From NCBI RefSeq assembly GCF_032854445.1, contig NC_088295.1, positions 86,575,836 through 86,639,835 on the forward strand: DNA of 64,000 nt, in the 5' to 3' direction. Position 1 is the stretch's first letter. The number at the start of each line of letters is the position of its first letter. The translations under genes were made by a program, and so were the position numbers. The notes under the pieces were generated by a model, which saw nothing but the letters and a program-made list of their open reading frames with translations, searched no databases and was not told where the DNA came from. The stretch is from Liolophura sinensis. Taxonomy: Eukaryota; Mollusca; Polyplacophora; Chitonida; Chitonidae. This document shows positions 37,413-49,400 of this stretch, one piece after another.

Positions 37413-40400
37413 TCACAAAGTCACTTCTACATTATATTCAAAGTTTCCACTGAATTCAGGAAGTTCTGAGATCACTGTCACTGAGGAGAAGCTGACCTAC
37501 AGGGTCAGTCAGTGTTTAGACATCTAAGGTCATCTGCTTGCCACAGACTGGCCAGACCCTCTGTCCAGCTGTAAACTGACCAGTGCCATCCAGCCCCAGA
37601 TGACAGGTGATTTATTTATGTCAGATGGTCAGAATGACCCACTGGACCCTCCTGGCCATAAATCGCCACTCTATTCAGCTTGTCATAAACCCAGTGGTCA
37701 AGAGCACATTAACATAGTTTTATACCTCTCCATTGGCCAAATTATGACCACAGGTGAACATAGGTGTCATAAAGTTGGGAATAATTGTACACCATGAGTA
37801 ACTTAGGTGAAAATATAAACATGTTTTATTGGTCTTAGATAGATACTCAACTACTATTTTATAGTCAGCTATAGTCAGCAGTACACGCCTATACACGGTA
37901 TATTATTGATAATAAAAAGTTTTTTTTTTTACAGGTGAATGGGCTTGCTTGAGTGGCCAGTACAGGATCAGTAATACTTTATACTGCTGGAGTGGACACA
38001 CTACACAGACAGAGTGAAATGTTTGATACAAGTGAATATTGGGGAGTACAAGACTGCCTGTGAAATACACCGTCACCAGCGTGAACACACTTGGCAGAGT
38101 TTTAGAAAGTCATAAAATACTCCTGCATGAGCAAAAAAAGATCGGCCTAGTGGTTTTATACACAGATCAGTTGTTTAAAATCAGTTAATTTTCCTTAAAC
38201 TTAAACTAGAGCCAAGTTTCAGTACAACTTTTAAATATACAGCCATATTTATATGTGCATCCCAAATGAAATAGGGCTAACATGCTACATTACTGCATTA
38301 GTTAATGTACTGGCACATTTGACTAAGAGCTGAGGAAACAGAAAGATACTGTACAGAAATTTGGCAGGTACTTGCGATATACTAATCTATGCTCACTTCT
38401 CACCAGAAACTGAAATCTATGTGCCATCTAGTTTACGTCAAAGCTACAGCCAGTCTGGTGATAGAGAAGTAAGCAGGACATGATCAGTTGTTGCTGACTG
38501 AGTTATCACATACAGATATCACATGCAGGCAGTCTCAGTCTAGGGATGGAATCTCAACACAAAAAGTATACTCCTGGGCAATGTTAACGTCTTCTCTATC
38601 AGATATAGGAACAGATCTAACCAAAAATGTCTGAAACCTTGCTGAAAAAACTATGATGCCTTAACACAGAAAAATCTATCTATTTTTAGTGTTTTTAAGT
38701 AAAACTGTTGATTCTTATTTTATAGCTTCAAAATAAAAAAGCAAAAAACGGAAGATGAAATTCGTCTTAAGACTTAAATTCCTAGAGTTAAAGGCTTTTA
38801 CTACAACTTCTTACCAATGTCTGGAATTTTGATCTCAAGTGTACCTTAAGCTACTTACAATGAGTGCATTTCCATCTGTCATATATACCAGGCTTTATGG
38901 CGGACATGGATTTAATCTTAAGAACTTGGTCTCCAATGCACACTGGTGTATATGATAAACTCTGGCTCCCCCAGCAAACAAGAAGCCTGATGTTGAAGCA
39001 GTATTAGAGTGATGCTTACAGAAACTCTGTCATAAGATAACTTTAAAAGCTTTAGGTCTTCTGTCCACTGAACTCTGAAAAGTGTTTATTTCCAGACTAC
39101 TTAAAGTTAAGTTTTCAGTGGACTGCTTATTTTCAAATTGTTCAGTTAAAAAGCAGTCTTATATCAGGCTACATGGGACAAGAGTTTAAACAGTGCCACA
39201 ATCTGGCTCTGGAATTTCTGTGAAAAGGACTGGCATGCATTTCTCTTCAATTTTCAAGGTCAAACAAGTAAATCTTCTACATAAGATTAGTGTAAGTACA
39301 ATGTACAAAACTGGGTTACACTGCAGAGTACATCTGACTCTTTACTGTCCATACTGTTTCACTGTCTGCCTCACTGAGTTGTGGCATGTGGTATAATTGA
39401 GCATCACAACAACCCAAAACTACAGTCGTAAATTAGATTTTGTCTTATAAACTTGTCTATAGGCCACTTCACAACTTACAAGTCAAAATGTCTTCCCTTC
39501 CAAGGGCACAAAATCAGTTCCTAGAAACATCAACAAACTGCCAATATTACGTAATGGTAGTTTTGTATCACTGAGCTGGCAGGAGATTTTCTTCAAGTAT
39601 GAACTTTAATAATTACTAAGAGCTTGTCTGACACACACAAAAAAAACGTCTTTTACAGCCATACTGTGAAGATTTGACCGTTCAAGGAAAAATAATGCAA
39701 TATTTTTACAGTTTTTGAACACAGTCTACAAACTTTTCATCAATGTGTTATGCAGCTTTCATGCATGGAAGCTTTTCCATTAACTGTCCTTACTTCCTAA
39801 ATGGCTTCCAGGCCAGCTGCTTCGAGATTCCACCATCTATACCGCTTAGAACTGGCAAGCTAAATTGGATCTATAGCTAAATAATGCAAAAGACACTTTC
39901 AAACCACATTAATTAATCAAAATGTTTTGTCAAGTGGAAGTGGTACACCTTATAGCCTTGTGGAAGCCCCTTGAAGGTTGAGCTGATAAACAACTACCTT
40001 ATGTTAGCACTTTACCCTACTGCACAAGGTAACAACAAGATATTGCTCTGTTGTATTCTAGAAAAAGCTGTGCAAAATTCAGTTGTGAATCAATTTATAG
40101 AAACCGGCTGCTTGCTACAAAGCCAAACCTCAGTGGGCATGTGTGCATTAGCACAGACGGGGCTATGATAACTGTCGCACTGTTTGATGACTTATGTTAT
40201 CTGGACAGTTAGTATTGTTCTATGGTTATATAGCTGTACTAATTCTGATATCACATCCTTTGTCCATAATAACCAAACAATGCCTGGTATTACCCAAACT
40301 ATGGAGAACAGGGCAAATATTATGGGCAGTATACCACAGAGATTGGGAGCCAGGGCAAATAATGGCCTTGAAGATAACAAACCTAGACAGTTCAGCAAGG

Positions 40401-43400
40401 GTTAGATAATGACCTGTCTTGAAGACATATTCTCTACACACCCCAGATGTGTAGCGGAACTCTGGAAATGAGCAATTTGGAGGTGTGCCAAACTATCAGG
40501 CTAGCCACATCTGTATTTACCTGATCATCACAGAGCTACATGTAAACCATGGAGTGGCTAACTCTCCATCTGGTGGGCAATATCGGGACTATCACAAACC
40601 ATTCCAGCTATTGGTCTTCCCACATTGACAGGTTCTTTCTATGTTCCATTGTTTGTGAGAGTAGCTCTCAAGAAAGGCGTTACTGATCAACTAGTACAAA
40701 ATTTTTTCACCAAAGCTTGACTAATATCACAACATATCTGGAGTAGCAAATCTTGTCAAGAAAACCTGACATAATGTCTACAAATGCTTACTCTATGTGT
40801 TTTTGAACAACCAATGTCCTGTTTTCTGCAACATTCAAGGAAAAGAACAGCCCTTCTTCTGAAGATATGGATGCTGTTTATTTATTGGTCCATTTTAATC
40901 GTAACGGAACATGATTGTCACCATGGTAAAATCAAGTATTGTTAAGTTTTCCCTTCCTAGATCTTGAAAGCCCATTTCAACAATATTCAATCAGTGCTTA
41001 CAATGGAAGGATTTCAAGGACCCATGGGAACCCTGGAAAAATAAATCAGTATATTTATGGAAATTTTACAGTAGCTCACAATATCTTTGTCCCTGTGAAC
41101 TGAAGAAAACAGACTTACCATTGAGCCATTTGGAGTTTCTGACTGTGCGGAGATGACGGGATGGTCCCATGATCCTGTAGATAGCGGGGTCACGTGCTGT
41201 GATGTCCATGACAGTGGCACTGTAGAAGTCCCCTTCCCGGGTCATCAGGGCAGTGGCACTGTCATCAGGGTCGTAGGGACACTTAGCCAGCCCAGGGATC
41301 CACTTTTTAACAGTGTTAAGGTTCTCAGCCTGTAAGAGAAAATGTTTACATGAATAACTGTTAAGACAAGACAGCAGTATTGAGAAATTTCATCATGTTT
41401 GGGATACCAGTAGAGATTGCGAATCCTATTTGGATAAATGAAAATGATATCTTAAAACTATATCAGCCATGCAAATTTTATGATTGTCAAGAAGTTTTCA
41501 TTCAGTGCTGGTCCAACTGTCTAGTTAGACAATTAGCCCTTGACAAAGCCATGTATCAACAACAGTTTGGGTTGCCCCCAAAAGATACTGCATGTATCTA
41601 TTATATAACAGGACACAGATTTATCTGACTTGAACAATGTAAGTTATTAATTGAAGCACCTGGTAATGAAAAGTGGTTTCTTCAGCTGTCTGGATGTTTT
41701 TTTCTTCAGCCACATACCTGAATGGCATCACATATGTGAAATGTTATGCAGTGTGATCCAAGACTACACCAAATGTAACAAATAGATGTGAAGTAATCTT
41801 TTGTGGAGAGAGCCAGAATATGAATCCTGGGACCTAAGGGCACCTGTGACTCATGCAGTACTTCACAGAAATATGGGGATTATGTCCACTGCAAGAATTA
41901 CACGATTTCCATTATTCGGTACGCTGACTCACTCACTCAAGAGTTAACTATTATGTCATGTTGGCTTTGCAGCGTTCTTTCTGTATGAATAAGAAGTAGT
42001 CCTACTCTCATGTGGGTTGAATTGATTTGTCACCAGGGCAATTGGACTGGAATGACAATATATTGCAGGACAGTCCCTTGTCTGGAGATGAGCATGACCT
42101 TAATGGTCTGCATGATCACTCGTCTCAGGTCCAAGTCTTAATCAACCTGCCTAAAAGAAGTCGTTAATCTTCAGGTAATTAACCCTAATGTGTAATTATG
42201 GCTGTCTCCAGAGATCTTAAGCACAGAACGGAGTTTTTCTACATAAAATGCCTGTTGTTCAAATGTTTCTTTCAAAGAATGCGTGTATGAATGCTTGGAC
42301 AAACACAAAAAACGCTTTATTGGTGGCTGCAGAGTTACGTTTCTTTTTGATGTCCACTGGAAGGTGGGTTGTCTGGGTGAGGTGTAATCCATGAATGCTA
42401 GATAACATACAAAATCATCACTGGTACTTTACACGGAGTTAAATATATATCCTACTGTGTAAAACATGACCAGTGAGCCTACAGAGAGGTCATTAAAGTC
42501 AACCCACCTTTATCATTAGAGCAGTCATTAAGAGATCAAAGGCCAGATTTAAAACACTTGTATGCTGTTACAAGTTTAAGCAAGCTGACATTCCGGATAT
42601 CCCCAGGTGTTGACAACATTAACTCATTAGGGCCGACACAAGAGGGAAGCTAAACGAATCTGCAGCATGCTTAACACATGACTCAGATTACCTATTATTT
42701 CTAGAACAATGTTCGTTAGGATCCGCAAACATAAGAGAAAAGCAATCAATGTTCAGTAACTTTCCTATACACTATTACACATTGTTTATTTTAAAAACTG
42801 ATATAAAGAAGTGATCTTTACAATGTTACTATGCTAAGTGATGATTGAGACTGACACTGGAAAGAAAAAGATGGAACAAACACCTCATAATTTTGTCATT
42901 TTTAACACTTCTATCCAAATTTCTCAACCTTTTCGCATATAAAAGAGCAACTTTCAGTGGGATTTATGTGCCTTTTTAATTTGCTTTCGCAGACAAAACT
43001 ACATTGGCTGGGTTGACCAACTACATTGGCTGGTTCACAAAAAGTATGATTATATCAGTATATGCAGAATAATGTTCTCACAATATGCTTGAATAAATAT
43101 GCTTGCAAATATGTGGAAAGGTTGAAGAATTACAGTATTAGCTATGTCAAGAAAACTTTTTTGATAAAGCTTTTTACATCTAAAAAACAGCGGAATTACT
43201 TTAAAAAGGGGTGAAAATCTCATGCTTGTATAGATTTGAGACTTTCAGAACATACCACAATCTTGGTTAATATACAGGACATCACTCATTGCAGAACCTC
43301 AACCAAGACCAACAAGATGTCACTAATAAGAGGATTAATTACAGATTAATCCAAGGGTTTGATGAACCACCTCAACATTATCTACAGATCATCAACCATA

Positions 43401-46400
43401 AAAAATCTTCACTGCCTTATAAATCTAAAATGTACACTGATAAACTGCCCTTGTGTAAATTTTACTTGGTCCAAAGCAATTCATGTCAAGTTTAAACCCT
43501 AGTTGTAGGCTCCAGTTAGTAAATATCCTAGCTGACAGGAGATTAGAATCTGCTAATAGATTTAACCTCAACATGTCCCTGTTTTAATCCCTCTCAGCAC
43601 CTGCCTGGCAGACATATGTGCCTGCGTTATGGTGTTGGACTAGAACCTCCGGCCAGTGCTGTGCTGATATCCAACAGAGCAGCCCAAGCACTTGCACAGA
43701 GATTTATGCTCAACCAAATGGAACCCTGAAGGGTCAGAGTCACACAGATGAATATACCAACAAGTCTGTAAATTAATGAAATGTTAAGAGTGATTTATGG
43801 ATATGAATGTTCACAGGTTCCTCCTGAAGGCTATCCCAAAGTGAATCTTCAAAACTTCTATGGGCCCTATGACAAAGCAGCAGTGCGGTTTGGAGCAGGA
43901 GAGGATCCAGTCCAAGGCGCCATTATAGTCACAGATTATTCAATGATTAATCCTACCAACAAAGTTATTGTTATGGACTGTTTACCAATAGAGCAGCGCA
44001 CCTATATAGTCTTACAGGTGGTTTAATACCCAGACATCGTTAAGAGCCACACAGCCATATTACAACTCATTAGGGCCAAATGTACTATTGTTTATACCCC
44101 TAATAAAGAAGCAAAGTGTTGCGGAAACACTACAGATGCTTGGGAAAAAGGCTGTAATAGTAATATCTGTCAGTCATCCACTTGTCAAAGCTAATCAGGG
44201 GGTTTAAAAATGGCCGCTTTGTGACAGGCCTGGTCTTGGCAGGCAGAGAGGCATACAGCTTCACTGTATCAGAAACCTACTAAGTGTCAGTTTCAGTCCA
44301 TGTGCGACTACTTACAGAAAGTGTACCCCTCAGTCTCCCGCCTTGGGGTGCTTCAACTTATCAGCGACCTACAGGAAAACACCATAGCCTAGGACTAAAG
44401 GCCCTCATGTAGCCCTCTAAGCTAACAAGACTTAATAACACTTATGAAGTCCAGAACCAGAGCCTTGTTTTTAATGGAAAAGTGTAATCATCTGCTTTCA
44501 TGTACAAGTGAATGCAACTTTTTTGTCTTGTGGCAACATATGCATCAGAGATCTGTACAGCTACAAGTACAGAGAATATAACTATCAACTTACCAGAAGG
44601 GTTTTTGTTGTTAAAGGAATCATAAAACACTGCATATCATAATGAACTGTTGGAGCTGTGGAACTTGCTTTACTTGTACACACAGATAAATTGCAATCTG
44701 ATCCAATATATGTATGTAATTTTAGGAGCAGGAAAAGTATCACTGGAATGCCTCCAGCTAAAAAGATGCAGTAACAAGAAAAAGCTTTGATGCCATCCTC
44801 ATGATGGTTTGATATTTCACTCTACACCATGGCCACGACCTTCAACAGATCAGGGTTCTTTGCAGATTTCACTTGGTCCAGAATGGAAACAGTTGGCCAC
44901 TTAAGGTTAACGACTGAGGGGCAGTTCTCACATGCATGTTAGCTGCACATGTTAGTAACATTGTGTGCGGGGTAGATTAAGTACAAAGCCAAGGAGTGCA
45001 TCCGGTGTACGGTTAAGGTAACACCATGAGGTGCTTCCACAAAACCCTGGATAAGGAAGTTCATGAAGTTCAAGGTCATAAGTAAAAAAAAAGTACATAT
45101 TTTAGTGTCCATAGCCTGAACTGAACATGCTCTGATAAGGAGACTCACCCGTATCAATTGATGGGAATGGGAATATTGTACAAATGGTGTAGCTAGTGCA
45201 TGTACGGATGGCATATGGACAGGCTGTCTTGAGTTAATCATTTAATCAGAAATTTTGTTCTAATATTAACTGCTAATATACCATATACGTGGAATGCAAT
45301 AATATGCTGTCATCATAAATGAAATGCAGTGGAGTGTAAGAGACTTAATGTGGCTAGCTGACATCCAGTATTTGAGATGGTGTGACTGTGTGAAGCTATC
45401 AGATAGCACATGCCAGGTGTGGGGTGATGAGCACCCAGCCCAATCACCAACAGATGCACTTCCCTTGCTGATCTACCAGAAATGATACCAAACTAGATGG
45501 AATGAATGTCAGATGGCCATGGAGCTCCAGGGGCAATGGAGTACCCCAATAACCCTGGCTGTACCAGACGCCGACCCAATCAAGCTGTGCACCCCAACAC
45601 TGCCGCACTGCAGCTTCCTCCAGATTTGTAACATTTCCTGGCTGCAGGATGCCCATGCTGAGGCTAACAACACGGACAGACCTGTCATCTGGGGCCAACA
45701 ACCACAACTTAATGCATAATTACTACTGGAATCCTTTCCACTTGTGTGGCAGACGAACTCTTACCTCAGATACCCACTCTCAGGCTATTAGTGATCTTAA
45801 AAACCATGAAAGACTCCAACTACTCCATCTGTACATGATTACATGAAGGTAGAACAACACCTTAATCTAACTGCTGGCAGTCTGACAACATCTAAACTCA
45901 TGAAAGCTGGATTTATGTAACATGCCATCAGGTGACCAATGTACAACATATACATGTGTCTGTGTTTAATCACAAAATTTCATGAATATGTCACCATTCA
46001 TCACTATTCATCTACGGATGGCAAAAAGACGTTTTCCACCATGGTCAAGAACAAATTTGTTGTCTTCGTGACAGTTTGGTTAAAATTCCTGAAGAAGAAT
46101 TTAGAGCATGCCTAGTGCACACCATAGTGTTTTCTACCAGCATGATGAGGGTTAAGCCTGTAGGTTACCGGTAGTTATGTTATACGTCATACCTGCAGAG
46201 CTAGTGTAGGAGTTATATACAAACCAAACCAGACAGCATCCAGCGGGGCATCATTACCCTTCTAATCATTGGTGTCTTGTATGATTGAGACTTGAGTCAT
46301 CCTACAGAGGCTAGTATAGGTCCGTCTACAGCCAGGACATGACCTCACACAATCCAATATAATCGGCCTAAACTGATTCTTAACTCGCATTGATTTTATT

Positions 46401-49400
46401 TTTTTTGTACAGGGAAGAAGTTTGCAATTCGGCCATCGAAGGAACCAATTTATTAAGTTATGACAAGAATTCATGAGATACTCAATGGGTTATACTGGGA
46501 TTACCAACATTTTTGATAGCTTTGGTGAAAAAAAATTGTAATGAGTGAGGAGCCATATTTATGGTTGTGTCAAATTCAGGACATGTTCCACTAAATCCAC
46601 TTTCATCGATTGGCATCAAGCCAACAACAGGAAGAAGGTATTCCTTTAGAAGCAAATTCCCAATGAACCTAACATCCAGACACCTTTTTGTGTAAAGTTA
46701 ATATGGTCTGGTATCTCGGGAGTGTTAGAGAATAGATGGAAAGGAGAGGAATCAAGGCATACAACCATCTTCTTGGACAGTGTTTTATAGAGATGTACAT
46801 TTAGCTGAGTGGTGTGGAATGAAGACATACCGCCATCTTCTTGAGCAGTGCTGAACGGAGAGGAATCAAGGCATACTACCATCTTCTTTAGCAGTGTTTT
46901 AGAGAGGTGTACATTTAGAGTGGCGTGGAATGAAGACATACCATCATGTTCCTGAGCAGTGTTTTATAGAGATGTACATTTAGCTGAACGGAGAGGAATC
47001 AAGGCATACTACCATCTTCTTTAGCAGTGTTTTAGAGAGATGTACACTTAGAGTGGCGTGGAATGAAGACATACCACCATGTTCCTGAGCAGTGTTTTAT
47101 AGAGATGTACATTAGGGTGGTGAGGAATTAAGGCATACTACCACTAGATAAAGGTCAGATGATAAACACCTGGAAGTATCAAGTGCCATACAGAAACAGC
47201 GTCAACAGCATCAATTATAAACTGTGCATGAATTTATTTATATCAGTATCAGAACATTCATACACGTACAGCAAGACTGTGCTGCCTTGTATGTATCTGT
47301 AAGTACACTATGTGTCTACTTGTACACTACGGTATCTACAATTCTCATACCGTAACACAGTTCCTTCAACTGATTGGCACAAGCACAAGTACATGTATAT
47401 ACACATGTGCTATTGTACTGAGAATGCACATGTATGATTACATATTCAGTGTTAGTACTCTGATAATTCTGTTTAAAATAGTGTTTTGGAAGTACTGCTT
47501 TTCACAATATATGTCCACATGTCTTTGAAGAATAATAATTATGACAATGTCCATTACAGGACAAAACAGTACAAATTCCTTCACAATTAACAAATTTCAA
47601 ACTTTATCTGTACCTTGTCATGGTGAAGTCAAATTGCAATATTCAATTCAATCTGACAAACTGTTTTGAAAAAAAAAAAACAGGAAGTCAGGAAGAGTGT
47701 CAAAGCCCCAAAACAGGACGAAAACAGCCATCATTTTGTTGAAAATGAACAGAACAGCACTAAGCTCAAACCTGATCTTTAACGTATCATAGTGAAGCCA
47801 TGTAGCAAATTTGATTTCAATATGATTTCTTGCTATGAAAAAAAACTTCTCATGATGGACTAACTAAGTGTTTACCCACTACCAAAACAGACTAATAATA
47901 AAACACATTATAGCTATCTCAGTTCAAATGTAATCCTGGAAGGCGCGGATCACTCTGATCAACGTTATGCCATACGCTGCCGAAGTCAGTCAGAAACATT
48001 TATCTGAGTCAGAAATAATTTCCATTTGTAATATTGTCATGTCTGATTAGACATTTAATATCAGTCGCCGAGAGTCATTTGGCATAAGTGATCAGCTCAA
48101 TAGAACTGAAATGCTGGTTTTTGAGAATTTCTTCAAGCTGCTTATTTTTGGTTTTACAAAAACCCATGGCACTGATAAGCTTTATAACTCACAACGAAAA
48201 AAAGTAAAACCAGCGAGAGTCCAAAAAATACCCCTCCTCATATAATTTATATTTCAGGAAGAGTTTCCTGATGACATCTAATAAATTGTTGTCAGACATG
48301 AGCTCCTAATATATTAATTAAATCTAACAGCCACCATCCATCAACTCTCCATCTTTGGCTGCAGTGAAGGTTTCTAACCAGACCTCCACATAGAGGCCTC
48401 ATAAAAAATGGACAACTGCGTGGGTACTTTACTTCGGCCAGACCATCACAAGCATTCAGCAATATATCACTGGACTACCCTTTATACTATTGAAAATCAT
48501 CTAGTCTGTATGTAATATGTCACACTCAAATCCCTCATATCAGCCCGTGTCTGAAAATCAGCGCTAAGCAATGTCTAACCACCTTTGTGGAACAGTGGAA
48601 CAGTATAGCTATTTATGAATCAGTCCAGTAAAAGGAATTTAGGCCATAGACAGAGCAGGATCATTCGTCTGAAACACACATTGATTCAATTTTAGTAATT
48701 CCTTGACAGTTACAGCACAGTTTTTAGCCAAATCCCTTATAGCAGATGAGATCTTGATTCAAGCTCATGTACAAACTGTTTGTAGGCTTTTATCTGTATT
48801 TATAGGTCCATGTTATGTTTTATCTTACTGCAAGGTAAGTACATGTGTGCTCAAAAGTTTACTAGTAAATTTTATGTCCATTGTTAACACGTTTATACTC
48901 ACTTTTCTCCATGAACATTCCGGAGAGAAGGCATTCGTTCCACAAGTGAACACTTCTCCATCATACACGATTAAAACACGGACAAAGTTATGACAAAGGT
49001 TCTGCCAAAACAAAACATTGTACAAAACATTTCAAACACTTTCTGTGTGTAAACATGCGAAAGTATTTCAAATTTTTTTCTTTACTGCTAAACATGCAAA
49101 ATAATAACGAATGACTGGAATCTTTCACAGGTTTTTTGATAGATTGGTTGGTGTTTATCAAAGTATTCAAAATAATTTCTCTTGTATATTTATGGAAGAA
49201 GGATATCAGAAAGAGGCTGGAGTAAACCAAAGGCCTGTGGCAAACATCTGACAAAGTATCCTACGAGCAATGCTGAAGGCAAATTAAGAGGGACAAGAGC
49301 TTATGGGGATCAGAAGAAGCAGAAATCTTACAAGAATCACAGCATGATCCAATATGTGTATACCCAACTGTTATAAACAATATACTAAACAAATGATATC

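Larger units (their letters stand above)
41330..48902 (-). other. Sema5 intron, about 7.6 kb
   Basis: No Sema5 exon recognised. It holds a dispersed repeat (42925-43125), a plus-strand open frame with splice-like ends (43811-44021) and a 72-bp array (46735-47145). Confidence 0.7.

Noticed and set aside
45444-45707. 87-codon minus-strand open frame in a Sema5 intron
   Set aside because: No recognisable motif and no splice borders; length is within chance for this window.
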